A stretch of DNA of 64,000 bases from Streptomyces buecherae (GTDB lineage: Bacteria > Actinomycetota > Actinomycetes > Streptomycetales > Streptomycetaceae): contig NZ_CP060404.1 in NCBI RefSeq assembly GCF_014295035.1, positions 2,754,501 through 2,818,500 of the forward strand. The letters are read 5' to 3'. Shown piece after piece: positions 18,873 to 27,799 of the stretch. The notes below the pieces were generated by a model. The model was not told where the DNA came from and did not search any database. It saw only the letters and a list, made by a program, of their open reading frames with translations. Numbering within the stretch: position 1 is the first letter of the stretch; each line of letters begins with the position of its first letter. Position numbers and translations under genes: made by a program.

Positions 18873-21800
18873 GTGGACGCATTTTCTACCTTTGCGGAGC
18901 GGAAGGCACGAGAAGCAGAAAGCTATGAGGCATTCGGCGGATTCAGCTTACTGCAGACGAGGCGAGATCTCGAAGAGCTTCTGGGTAGGATCGGGCAGCT
19001 CGGCTTCTTTGATGAGTACACAAAGCACGATATTACTCATATTGACGCAATGCTCGAGAAGCTCGATTGGCTCATCCCTGATGAAACCAAGAATAATTTG
19101 ACGGCATCCGACTGGCTACTTATCGTTCTTTCTGCCTATTTTCACGATCTAGGCATGCTGGTCACAAGAGCAGAATATCGGCGACGTGACGAATCTGCAT
19201 TTGCTAAATATCGCGACGAAGTATTGTTGACGGATGATCCTGGTGGGCGCGACTACTCCTCTCGGATTGCTGAAATGGACGACGATCAGCGGGAGAGGTT
19301 TCTATACCAGGAGTTCGTGCGCGAAAATCATGCTTTGCGGGTCAAGAACTGGATCTTGGGCGAGGACTCGTTCGACCCGGGAGTTTCCACCAGCATGATG
19401 CTTGAGGTTAAAAGAATGCTCGCTTCTCTGGAGCCGGTATTTCGAGATGACCTTGCGCAAGTATGCGAGAGTCATCATCTCCAAGACCTCTATGACACGA
19501 ATATTTATCCGGTTCAGCAGTACTATGGGAACAGCAGCCAAGAGGTCGCTAATGTTCAATACGCGGCGATTCTGCTGCGTACCATCGATCTGCTCCATAT
19601 CACTCGCGACAGAACGCCGTCTATCGCTTTCAGAGTCCTAAGTCCCGCCGACCCGATTAGTCAGGTTGAGTGGGCTAAGCAGATGGCGGTCAGGGCGGTG
19701 AAGCCCCTCTGGGGCCTGGATAGTGATGGCAACCGCAGCGAAACAGCCCCCCGTGAAGCTATTGCTGTCTATGCAAAATTTACGGACGGTGATGGATTTT
19801 TTGGCCTAACATCCTACCTCCGATATGCCGTGCAGGAGTTGCGTACAAGTCACGATTGGATTCAACGCAGCAACCTTGCGAACGGACTTAACTACCAGTT
19901 CCCGTGGAAATCCATCGACACTTCTCGCATCGAAGCCAAAGGTTTTCTGACACAAACGTTTCACTTTTCGCTTGATCAAGCGAAAGTGCTTGATCTGCTG
20001 ACTGGGCACACGCTATACAATGATTCAAACGTCGTATTGCGAGAACTTCTGCAGAACTCGATTGACGCTGTCAGGCTCGAACATGGCGAGCTATCTCAAA
20101 GGGATGGGAAGGTCTGGGTCCGATGGGATGCCGAATCTAGGACACTGGAAATTCGTGACAATGGTTCCGGCATGACCCAAGAGATCATCGAAAGAAATCT
20201 CTTGAAGGCAGGGTCGAGTCGTTATCAGGATCCGGAATTTCGCAAAAAGAACCCGACATTCAGCCCAATTAGCCGTTTCGGTATCGGGGTTCTATCTACC
20301 TTCATGGTTGCCGATGAGGTTGAAATTATAACCTGTCACCCTGACGACGACGAAGCCCGCCAGCTTTCTCTGCGGTCTGTACATGGTGAGTACCTGGTTA
20401 GGACTCTCAGTAAAACTGAACTCGCCGAAGATATTCGCCCGCATGGCACCTGCGTACGCCTCAAGGTTCGCCCGAGCGCCGATGTCGGCGATGTTGCCGA
20501 AATCGCACAAAGGTGGATTGTATTGCCGGAGTGTAACGTAATGGTCGATTCGCGTTCTGGGGGCTGGACTCATATCGGCTACACGTCGGTGAGTGAGGCT
20601 CTGAGGCACGCCATTGCAGAACACAGAGCTGATTTGCATGAGCAGCTTGATCAGGCCAAAATTAGAATCGTTGAAAAGAACATCGACGGTCTGTCAATTG
20701 CGTACGCGGTGCGATGGAATGAGCACTTCAATGAGTGGACTTTTCTCCCCTTCCCGACGCCTTCCTATGCAGGTGGCCATGCCAGTCTTAGCCTCGCAGG
20801 CACCTGCATAGGCGGGATTAGAGTCGAAAGTTATCCTCCGGGATTTCGTCATCACTCTGGCGTTTGGGCTCTTGCCAATGCATGGGGCCCGCGGGCACCG
20901 CAAACCAATGTAGCCCGGTCAGCGATCGATGCAACGCCAGAATTTAACCAGGTCACCGAAAAGATCTACTCGGCTTATTGTGATCACATTCGCAATGAAG
21001 TCGAGGAGCTTCAGTCGGATCGTTCTTACTCCCTGACCTGGGCTACGGGCGAAGCAGCAATTATTTCTCAAACGCTTCTCCTTGGCGATGCCTTTCCGGT
21101 TTCCCGGTCATCGCTGAGACAAGGTTTGAGCCATGTTCCTCTCTTCCTGCTTGAGCAGAGTGGAACTCGTCGCCAAGCGTCAGCCGCCGAATTGCTTAAG
21201 TTTGATGCTCTCTATATGACAGAAAGTGCAGTCATGGAGCACGTCGAATACCTACTCCGTGAGCTGCCTGGTGGATCCAGGACATCTTTGATGAAAGTCC
21301 TGGCAGACGCTGAGGGGCAGGTCGATACATTCGAACCCGTGATCTGCACACGTCTCGGAAACCATGATAATGTGGACGACTTCTTTCTTTCGGCATGGCA
21401 AATTTCTGAAATCAGGGCCAGCAAAGAAGATCGCCGATGTGATTTGAAGTGGATTAAGCGCAACGGTACGTCTCTTTGGTCAGACGTGGATCTTCAGGAG
21501 GTTGGTCTGGGGCGGTTGCTTTCAGAACAAGAACCCTATGGACGACGCCGGAATCATCAAATGGTGCGTATTCCAATTGCACCCGTACCAGTGAGTGGAT
21601 TCGTGGATAATGAGATCGGAGTCAATGTAGGTGGGTCGTTTTATCTAATTCCCGGCCATCCATGGGAACGAATGATAGAGGAGATGAAACAGAAGTCGGA
21701 TTGGAGTGGCGCCTGTGATGAGAGAGCCGTCGCTTTGTCCTGGATGATCGGGGCCTTGATTTCTACAGGTTCCGCAGGTCGAATGATGGGCCAGCGCGCA

Positions 21801-21965
21801 TACGCTCACATTAGTGATTCTCTCGATGATATGCGGATCCATTCCCGTAGGCTGGAGATCAGTCACCTTTTCGATTTTGAAGCCTTCGCTGATGGGGCAA
21901 TGTCCAGATCGCTAGAATTCTTTGACACTCGCAGGTGGCAGCGATTGGGTGGGTTATTTTATTGA
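18873..21965 (+). CDS. HD phosphohydrolase-like domain fused to Hsp90/HtpG-like GHKL ATPase
   Basis: This 1030-residue protein has no signal peptide or membrane segment. Residues about 1-260 look like an HD domain: KHDITHID (H52, D53, H56), YFHDLGM (H91-D92), CESHHL (H201-H202) and TIDLLHITRD (D239, H242). Residues about 360-570 match the HtpG ATPase domain: N box LRELLQNSIDAV (E391, N395, D398), G1 box IRDNGSGMT (429-434) and G2 box SRFGIGVLSTFMVADEVEI (about 467-485, nearly HtpG wording). The remaining 460 residues are unrecognised. GTG 18873 follows GGGGGAG. Key ATPase and HD residues are intact, so it should be active. The AT-rich composition and location in an integrated element suggest transfer; a phage-defence role is inferred. 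Confidence 0.85.
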   Translation: MDAFSTFAERKAREAESYEAFGGFSLLQTRRDLEELLGRIGQLGFFDEYTKHDITHIDAMLEKLDWLIPDETKNNLTASDWLLIVLSAYFHDLGMLVTRAEYRRRDESAFAKYRDEVLLTDDPGGRDYSSRIAEMDDDQRERFLYQEFVRENHALRVKNWILGEDSFDPGVSTSMMLEVKRMLASLEPVFRDDLAQVCESHHLQDLYDTNIYPVQQYYGNSSQEVANVQYAAILLRTIDLLHITRDRTPSIAFRVLSPADPISQVEWAKQMAVRAVKPLWGLDSDGNRSETAPREAIAVYAKFTDGDGFFGLTSYLRYAVQELRTSHDWIQRSNLANGLNYQFPWKSIDTSRIEAKGFLTQTFHFSLDQAKVLDLLTGHTLYNDSNVVLRELLQNSIDAVRLEHGELSQRDGKVWVRWDAESRTLEIRDNGSGMTQEIIERNLLKAGSSRYQDPEFRKKNPTFSPISRFGIGVLSTFMVADEVEIITCHPDDDEARQLSLRSVHGEYLVRTLSKTELAEDIRPHGTCVRLKVRPSADVGDVAEIAQRWIVLPECNVMVDSRSGGWTHIGYTSVSEALRHAIAEHRADLHEQLDQAKIRIVEKNIDGLSIAYAVRWNEHFNEWTFLPFPTPSYAGGHASLSLAGTCIGGIRVESYPPGFRHHSGVWALANAWGPRAPQTNVARSAIDATPEFNQVTEKIYSAYCDHIRNEVEELQSDRSYSLTWATGEAAIISQTLLLGDAFPVSRSSLRQGLSHVPLFLLEQSGTRRQASAAELLKFDALYMTESAVMEHVEYLLRELPGGSRTSLMKVLADAEGQVDTFEPVICTRLGNHDNVDDFFLSAWQISEIRASKEDRRCDLKWIKRNGTSLWSDVDLQEVGLGRLLSEQEPYGRRRNHQMVRIPIAPVPVSGFVDNEIGVNVGGSFYLIPGHPWERMIEEMKQKSDWSGACDERAVALSWMIGALISTGSAGRMMGQRAYAHISDSLDDMRIHSRRLEISHLFDFEAFADGAMSRSLEFFDTRRWQRLGGLFY

Positions 21966-23068
21966 GCTGCTCGGCGAGCCGACATGTACCTCGGTCAATA
22001 GTCCAGATACTGTCTACTCTTCAGTTTGCTGGGACTGTGGCAAGCTGCCTATGCTAATGTCTCGGACGCCGTACTGGAAGCACTGGCCGGAGTGATTCGA
22101 CCTCGAATCACTCATCATCCGTCTCGGGGGCTCTCGACAGACGTGTGCTGTCTGCAATGTCTTGATCGAAAAGACCGGAGAAGCCGCATTGCTCTTGCTG
22201 CAGCACCCGTAGATAAATCGCATCCTGCTTGCGTCAGGCGCACCCTCACTGCCTCATCTCCGCAGTGCTCCCGCTGGATGATGCCGTAGTCGAGCAGCCA
22301 GTAGAGCGCGCCGTAATTGAGTGCGTCCTGCTCGAGCAGGACGGAGTCGGGGCCATCGCCGACTGTTACGGAGGGCTAGGCTCTCTCGGCGATGGTAAGC
22401 AGATCGAAGCCCTCATCCTCAAATACTACCTCGAGGCTAACTTCACCGACCTGCAAAGTATGCTGAAGCGTCAGCAGGACTTCCGCGATCTTTCACGCAT
22501 CGACGGCGAAAGCGTCGATGCCCGACTCGAGGCAAGAAGCTCTCGATCACTAGCCCCCACTGCCCACTTCTGCCCCGGGATCGCTCGACCTCTGCCCCTG
22601 CTGATACAAGAAAGCACTTTAGGGGTCATTGATCGTCGTGATCGGCGGGAACCTGCAAGGAATGACAGCCGAGGATGCCTCTTACGCGCCATGGCCTTGA
22701 GCTAAGCGGTCGGCGTCATCATGCCGCTGACCGTGGCGCGCCCCAGTAGAGACAGTCCCTGCCCATGCATGATGCGCACCGGATGCAAGCTCAGCACGGC
22801 CATGAAGTAGCTGCTGACTGGAGGGAAAGCCGCACAGAAGGTGGGCACAATTAGGCTTCGGAAGCACGCGGAGCGCCTGCAGCCCGCCGGTGTTCTGCGG
22901 ACCCGCCACTCGGGCGACCCGCAGCTCACGCCCAGGCCAAGGAGTCCGCACGCAGTCCTCAAGACACCCAATCAAGACCGTCGCACCCCATCGCGGGCAA
23001 CCGGGAGAAGGCCGGCTCGGTGACCTGCAGCAGCCAGCGCCGCAAGTCACCGACCTGGCCCGTTACGA
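21966..23068. other. Element right arm without confident genes
   Basis: This is 1.1 kb of mixed composition between the cassette and attR. A plus frame at 22229-22705 (158 codons) contains a natural-looking stretch (GKQIEALILKYYLEANFTDL) but has no ribosome site at its ATG and no recognisable domain. A minus frame at 22702-22971 is equally unsupported. Cys-pair fragments (CWDCGK at about 22030, TCAVC at about 22140) are interrupted by stops. These are probably eroded genes. Confidence 0.4.
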
Positions 23069-23221
23069 GGAGACCAAGAGGGCTTGAGCCGGCTCCCGGC
23101 TTCTCTCAGCCTCTTTTCAGGCTCTTCCGACGAGCGCCCCACACGGCACCCGTCGGCAGCTCTTTCTCGCACCCGGTTCGCCCGCCGTCATCTCCGACGG
23201 CGTGGCGGGCCGGGTGCGGTC
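23069..23221. repeat. Right attachment-site repeat (attR)
   Basis: The counterpart of 13869-14006. It begins GGAGACCAAGAGGGCTTGAG, versus GGAGACCAAGAAGGCCTGAG at the end of sodN, and includes a diverged copy of the sodN terminator (arms at 23168-23185 and 23206-23219). Upstream of 23069 similarity to sodN stops, so this is not a second sodN gene. The terminator here also serves the convergent membrane-protein gene at 23224. Confidence 0.7.
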
Positions 23222-23223
23222 GT

Positions 23224-23691
23224 TCAGCGACCGGTCGCGGGCGCGCGCGTGCGCCCTGTCGCCCACACCGCCCCCGCCAGCGCGCCGGCGCAGACCGCCG
23301 ACGTCGCCGCCACCGTCCGCACCACCCGCGGTACGTCACGCACCGCCCTGCGCTCCCCGTCGGCCAGGACACAGACGGTGCGCAGGGTGAGGAAGTCGAC
23401 CTCGTAGTCGACCGCCCCCGTCAACTGGGCCCGGCACGGGTGGTTGTAGGGGAACGGGGCGGAGTCGGCCCCGCCGTCCTGTGCCACCGAGACGGTCATC
23501 ATGAGGTCCAAGGCTCCCAGCGCGTAGGCGGCCGTGGCCGTCGCGGCACAGGCGAAGGCGGCGGCAGCAGCGGCGCGCCGCCACCCGGTCCAGCGCCCGC
23601 CGCCCGGCAGAGCGGCGCGAAGACACTGGAGTGCGAGGAAGACGACCACGGCGCATGCGGCGAGCAGCACCACCGGTACGAAGAAGATCAC
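23224..23691 (-). CDS. Small membrane protein
   Basis: This 155-residue protein has hydrophobic segments at about residues 2-22, 40-62 and 130-150, and a central extracytoplasmic-looking region with two cysteines (NHPCRAQL, RTVCVLAD). GTG 23691 has AAGGGA 6 nt upstream; a 23-codon longer frame is not supported. It is not recognised beyond this. It is the first chromosomal gene right of the element and in the uninterrupted ancestor probably converged with sodN across the shared terminator. Confidence 0.6.
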   Translation of the reverse strand: MIFFVPVVLLAACAVVVFLALQCLRAALPGGGRWTGWRRAAAAAAFACAATATAAYALGALDLMMTVSVAQDGGADSAPFPYNHPCRAQLTGAVDYEVDFLTLRTVCVLADGERRAVRDVPRVVRTVAATSAVCAGALAGAVWATGRTRAPATGR

Positions 23692-23948
23692 GACGTTCCC
23701 TTCGGCCGGGCTTCGCCGGCACAGCCGTCGGCACTGGTACGCGGGCAGGGCGCCCGGCAACGCCCGGCGAAGCCCATGGGCCAGCCGCCGTGTTGGCCCG
23801 GGGAGGTGCGTTCGTCCAGGGCCTCTCGCTCAGACATGTACGGATGCCGAGGCCCGGCCACGGTCACGGTCACCCCTGACGGCACCGCGCGACCGCGACG
23901 AGGAGGACAGTCCGTCGCCGAAGCCGGCGGACCACGAGCCCTCCCCCG

Positions 23949-24317
23949 TCAGTCCCCCTCCGCCCGCCGCGGCACCACCGTGATCGTCGTGGTCTCCGAG
24001 CCGAGCGACCCGCCGCCGCTGCGCTCCACCGAGTAGGCGACGGCCACCGCCGTCTTCGCCGCCGCGAGCACCTCGGTGGGGACGACGAAGGCCATCTCGC
24101 GACCGACCCAGGAGGTGGAGACGGGCGAGACGTCCGTGTAGAGGTCGCCGAACGTGACCGTGATGACGTCGCCCTTGGCCATGCCCGCGTACGGCGCGAC
24201 CCTGACCGTCGCCCCGTACGGCGCGTCCGTCGCCGCGAGGGCTCCGTCGACCACGTCGTCCACCTCGGGGGCGGGCAGGTGGACGCTGCTGCCGTCAGCC
24301 GCTGATAGCTCGCTCAT
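23949..24317 (-). CDS. Hypothetical beta-rich protein
   Basis: The 122-residue protein has no signal peptide or membrane segment. After an acidic start it alternates short hydrophobic strands: GATVRVAPYAGMAKGDVITV, TFGDLYTDVSPVSTSWVG, EMAFVVPTEVLAAA, KTAVAVAYSVERSGG, TTTITVVP. The pattern suggests an Ig-like or filament-type beta sandwich, comparable to IPT/hypothetical Ig proteins of soil bacteria, but I do not recognise a family. ATG 24317 has GGAGAGG 7 nt upstream. Composition is chromosome-like. Confidence 0.6.
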   Translation of the reverse strand: MSELSAADGSSVHLPAPEVDDVVDGALAATDAPYGATVRVAPYAGMAKGDVITVTFGDLYTDVSPVSTSWVGREMAFVVPTEVLAAAKTAVAVAYSVERSGGGSLGSETTTITVVPRRAEGD

Positions 24318-24671
24318 GGCGGGGCCCTCTCCGGAAAGCCGACGATGCGGTGGCGGGCGACGACGTCGGCGTGCGCCGCCGCTCTTCGGGGTGATCTTTC
24401 CGATGCTCGGCCGCTTCGACAAGGGGGCGAGAGCGGCCGGTTGGGCTCCGCCCGATTCGTCCCGGGGAGCGGACCGGCGCGCGGGAGGCGGCTGCCCGCC
24501 GGTCATCTGGTGGCCACCGGGAGGTCGCGCGCCGCGCGCCCGCCGGGTGCCGGTCGCCGCGTCGCCCGGGCGTGGCGAGGCGCCGCCCGGAGCCGCCCGG
24601 GCACCGCCGCACCGCCCCGTGGCAACCGGCACCCGGCATACTGAGCGCTCCCACACCTCGCAGGAGCCGCC

Positions 24672-25946
24672 GTGTCGATGATCCGCACCCTTCGGACCGC
24701 GGTCCGCATCGGGCGGCGGCGCCCGCGCGGCGTCGACCTCAGTCATCCGGCCCGTTCGCCGCTGGGCAGCGCCGTCGTCAACTGCGCGGTCTACCGCGAC
24801 GGCCAGCGCCAGCAGGGCAACCTCCCCGCCGCCGACGCCATCCGGCGGGTCCGCGAGGACCGGCCCGCCGTCCCCGCGCAGGGCTCGGGCGGGCGTGGCC
24901 GGCCACCCGGGTTCGTCTGGATCGGGCTGCACGAGCCGGCGTACGAGGAGTTCGCGGACGTCGCCGAGTTGTTCGGGCTGCACCCGTTGGCCGTGGCCAA
25001 CGCCCTCCAGGCCCACCAGCGCCCGAAGGTGGAGCGGTACGCGGCGGACACGCTGTTCGCCGTGTTCAAGACGGTGCGGTACGTGGGGAACGACCGGTCC
25101 ACCGCGACCAGCGAGATCGTGGAGACCGGCGAGATCATGGCCTTCGTCGGGCCCGACTTCGTCATCACCATCCGGCACGGCGGACACGGCTCGCTCGGCC
25201 CGGTCCGCGAGGAGTTGGAGGCGCGGGCCGAGCTGCTGACCCACGGTCCCGCCGCCGTGCTGTACGCGATCGCCGACCACGTGGTGGACGACTACCTCGC
25301 CGTCACGGACGCCGTCCAGGACGACATCGACGCCGTGGAGAGCGAGGTGTTCGCGCCGGCGCCGCAGGGCCGCGCGCCGCGCCGCTTCGGCCGCGCCGGC
25401 CGCTCCGACCCGTCCGCCAGCTCCGCCCCGTCCGACGGCTCCGGCCGCTCCGTTCGCTCCGCCCGGTCCGGGCACACCGGACACGCCGGCCGCGCCGGCC
25501 GCACCGATGAGGTAGAGCGGATCTACCAACTCAAGCGCGAACTCCTGGAACTCAAGCGCGCCGTGGCCCCGCTCGAACGCCCGCTGCACGCCCTGGCCAC
25601 CCAGCCGTCCCGGCTCGTCGACGAGGACGTACGGGCGTACCTGCGGCACGTGGCCGACCGGCTGACGCGCGTGGCGGAACAGGTCACCTCGTTCGACGAC
25701 CTGCTGAACTCGATCCTGCAGGCCGGCCTCGCCCAGGTGACCGTCGCGCAGAACGAGGACCTGCGCCGGATCAGCGCCTGGGTGGCGATCATCGCCGTAC
25801 CCACCATGGTCTGCGGCCTGTACGGCATGAACTTCGACCACATGCCGGAGCTGGGCTGGAGCTTCGGCTACCCGGCCACGCTGGCCTCCCTCGTCGCCGT
25901 CTGTCTCCTGCTGCACCGCGCCTTCCGCCGCAGCGGCTGGCTCTGA
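24672..25946 (+). CDS. CorA-family divalent metal ion transporter
   Basis: This 424-residue protein has a large cytoplasmic alpha/beta domain, a long helix, and two C-terminal membrane helices (about residues 375-395 and 402-418) joined by the selectivity motif YGMNFDHMPEL; GMN is the CorA signature. It likely moves Mg2+ (or Co2+/Ni2+) as a pentamer. Unusual is a Ser/Arg/Gly-rich low-complexity insertion of about 50 residues (about 233-283) inside the stalk-proximal region. GTG 24672 follows CAGGAG at 5 nt; ATG 24678 is an alternative. It stands alone, with no operon partner. Confidence 0.92.
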   Translation: MSMIRTLRTAVRIGRRRPRGVDLSHPARSPLGSAVVNCAVYRDGQRQQGNLPAADAIRRVREDRPAVPAQGSGGRGRPPGFVWIGLHEPAYEEFADVAELFGLHPLAVANALQAHQRPKVERYAADTLFAVFKTVRYVGNDRSTATSEIVETGEIMAFVGPDFVITIRHGGHGSLGPVREELEARAELLTHGPAAVLYAIADHVVDDYLAVTDAVQDDIDAVESEVFAPAPQGRAPRRFGRAGRSDPSASSAPSDGSGRSVRSARSGHTGHAGRAGRTDEVERIYQLKRELLELKRAVAPLERPLHALATQPSRLVDEDVRAYLRHVADRLTRVAEQVTSFDDLLNSILQAGLAQVTVAQNEDLRRISAWVAIIAVPTMVCGLYGMNFDHMPELGWSFGYPATLASLVAVCLLLHRAFRRSGWL

Positions 25947-26193
25947 CCCGCGCGACCCCGGCCGCGGGGCCGAGCCGCCGGGCCTGACCCCGGACCCCGC
26001 CGGGCCCCAGACCGTTCACCTCCGGCCACGCCCGCGCCACCCCGCGTCCACCGGCGGCCCTGAACATGCGTACGAGGAACGCCGTGCCGCGACGGCCCGT
26101 ACGGCACCGTGCCGCCGTCCACGCCCCGCCCGGCAGGCGCCCGCAGTGCCACCCCGCCCCAGCCGCGCCCCACGCGAGACGAGAGAACCACCG

Positions 26194-26490
26194 ATGGCCT
26201 TACACCGCCGCATCGGGCGGCTCGGCCCCGCCGCCGTCACCCTGGCGGCGCTGGCCGGGCTCTCCGGCACCATCGCCCTCACCGCCACCGCCGCCCCGCC
26301 CGCCGGCACGGGCCGTCACCTGCCGACCGACGACCGCACCGGCGCACACACCGGCGCACACACCGGCGACGCGCCCACCGCCTCGGACGGCGGCGCGCAC
26401 GCGGGCGGCCACCGCGGGGCGCCCCGCCGGGTGGCCCCGTCCGGCGGGCCCGTCGGCGCCGCTACCTCCCGGGCCGCGAGCGCGCCGTAG
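26194..26490 (+). CDS. Small putative secreted protein
   Basis: The 98 residues begin MALHRRIGRLGPAAVTLAAL, a plausible Sec signal peptide (basic start, hydrophobic core to about residue 32, ATAAP cleavage region). The rest is His/Gly/Ala-rich and low complexity with repeated GAHTG. GAGAG lies 8 nt upstream. No domain is recognisable, and it could be a chance open frame in GC-rich DNA. Confidence 0.4.
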   Translation: MALHRRIGRLGPAAVTLAALAGLSGTIALTATAAPPAGTGRHLPTDDRTGAHTGAHTGDAPTASDGGAHAGGHRGAPRRVAPSGGPVGAATSRAASAP

Positions 26491-26758
26491 TCAGCCGTCA
26501 CCCCCGCCACGCCAGGCTCAGGGGGACGACTCACCGACGGTCGAGAGACATCTGGCCGAACGCGGCACCACATCCAAAGGGCACGCACCACCATTCATGA
26601 CTGCCGAAGACTCCATATCTCGCCCCGGAACATTGGCGGATCGCACACCTACGCCTCGGCACGCGGCCCGCAGACTGGTAGGCACTGCAACGGTGGGACG
26701 ACGCCACTGACGTCCCCCTGCGTCCCGCCGCCAGCTCGGAGAAAGGGGCGCGTCCGCT

Positions 26759-27697
26759 ATGTCTGGCTCACGCGTACTGGCCCTCGGCCATTACCAGCCC
26801 ACCAGGGTGCTCACCAACGACGACCTGGCGAGGATGGTGGACACCAGCGACGAGTGGATTCGCAGCAGGGTCGGCATCCGTACCCGCCACATCATCGGCC
26901 CCGACGAGAGCGTCGACATGATGGCGGCGCAGGCGGCGGCCAAGGCGCTGGCGAGCAGCGGCCTCGCGCCCGCCGAGATCGACCTGGTATTGGTCGCCAC
27001 CTGCACGGCGGAAGGCCGCAGCCCCAACACGGCCGCCCGGGTCGCCGCCCGGCTCGGGCTCGGCTCGCCGGCCCTGATGGACATCAACGTCGTGTGCGCC
27101 GGCTTCACCCACGCCCTGGCCACCGCCGATCACGCGCTGCGCGCCGGGTCCGCGACGAAGGCGCTGGTCATCGGGGCCGAGGCGTTCACGTCGGTCGCCG
27201 ACTGGACCGACCGCTCGACGTGCGTGCTCGTCGGGGACGGCGCGGGCGCCGCCGTGGTCGTGGCCTCCGATGAGCCGGGCATCGGCCCGGTGCTGTGGGG
27301 CTCGATGCCGCGGATGAGCGACGCCGTACGGATCGAGGGCAGCCCCACCCGGTTCTCCCAGGAGGGCCAGAGCGTCTACCGCTGGGCCACCACGCAACTG
27401 CCGCCGCTGGCCAGGGCCGCCTGCCAGCGGGCCGGCATCGAGCCCGAGGATCTCGGGGCCGTGGTGCTCCACCAGGCGAACCTGCGGATCATCGAACCGG
27501 TGGCGCGCAAGCTCGGCGCCGTCAACGCCGTGATCGCCCGGGACGTCGTGGACTCCGGCAACACCTCGGCGGCCAGCATCCCGCTGGCCCTGTCCAAGCT
27601 GGTCGAGCGCCGCGAGATCCCACCGGGCGCGCCGACCCTGCTGTTCGGCTTCGGCGGCAACCTCTCGTACGCCGGCCAGGTCATCGCCTGCCCTTGA
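26759..27697 (+). CDS. FabH-like beta-ketoacyl-ACP synthase III
   Basis: The 312-residue thiolase-fold enzyme has the complete KAS III triad: C113 in DINVVCAGFTHAL, H238 in VVLHQAN and N268 in DSGNTSAAS, plus the C-terminal GFGGNLSYAGQVI loop. KAS III enzymes join a CoA-bound starter to malonyl-ACP. It stands alone, with no acyl carrier protein or other fatty-acid gene nearby, so it is probably not the housekeeping FabH and may serve a specialised or starter-unit role. AAAGGGG lies 10 nt before ATG 26759. Confidence 0.88.
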   Translation: MSGSRVLALGHYQPTRVLTNDDLARMVDTSDEWIRSRVGIRTRHIIGPDESVDMMAAQAAAKALASSGLAPAEIDLVLVATCTAEGRSPNTAARVAARLGLGSPALMDINVVCAGFTHALATADHALRAGSATKALVIGAEAFTSVADWTDRSTCVLVGDGAGAAVVVASDEPGIGPVLWGSMPRMSDAVRIEGSPTRFSQEGQSVYRWATTQLPPLARAACQRAGIEPEDLGAVVLHQANLRIIEPVARKLGAVNAVIARDVVDSGNTSAASIPLALSKLVERREIPPGAPTLLFGFGGNLSYAGQVIACP

Positions 27698-27799
27698 CGC
27701 CGGGCCCCGGCCACGGGGCCTGACCTGCCTGACCCGTCCCCGCTGGGGGCCCGGGCCGGGACCCAGCACCCCTGGGCGCGCGGCACGGGACGCGCGGGC

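Larger units (their letters stand above)
13869..23221. mobile_element. Decayed integrative element inserted at sodN 3' end
   Basis: About 9.2 kb is bounded by the imperfect direct repeats at 13869-14006 and 23069-23221. Contents from left: tyrosine recombinase pseudogene reading toward attL (the usual position), four transposase remnants, an intact two-gene cassette (18293-21965) of much lower GC than the chromosome, and about 1.1 kb without clear genes. No excisionase, replication or transfer gene is seen, so it should be immobile. The flanking genes (sodN; membrane protein at 23224) are ordinary chromosomal genes. Use of the sodN 3' end as an integration site is inferred from the repeats and the recombinase position. 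Confidence 0.7.

Noticed and set aside
23069-23221. Second, truncated sodN copy
   Set aside because: Similarity to sodN covers only its last few codons and terminator and stops abruptly upstream, which fits an attachment site better than a gene duplicate.
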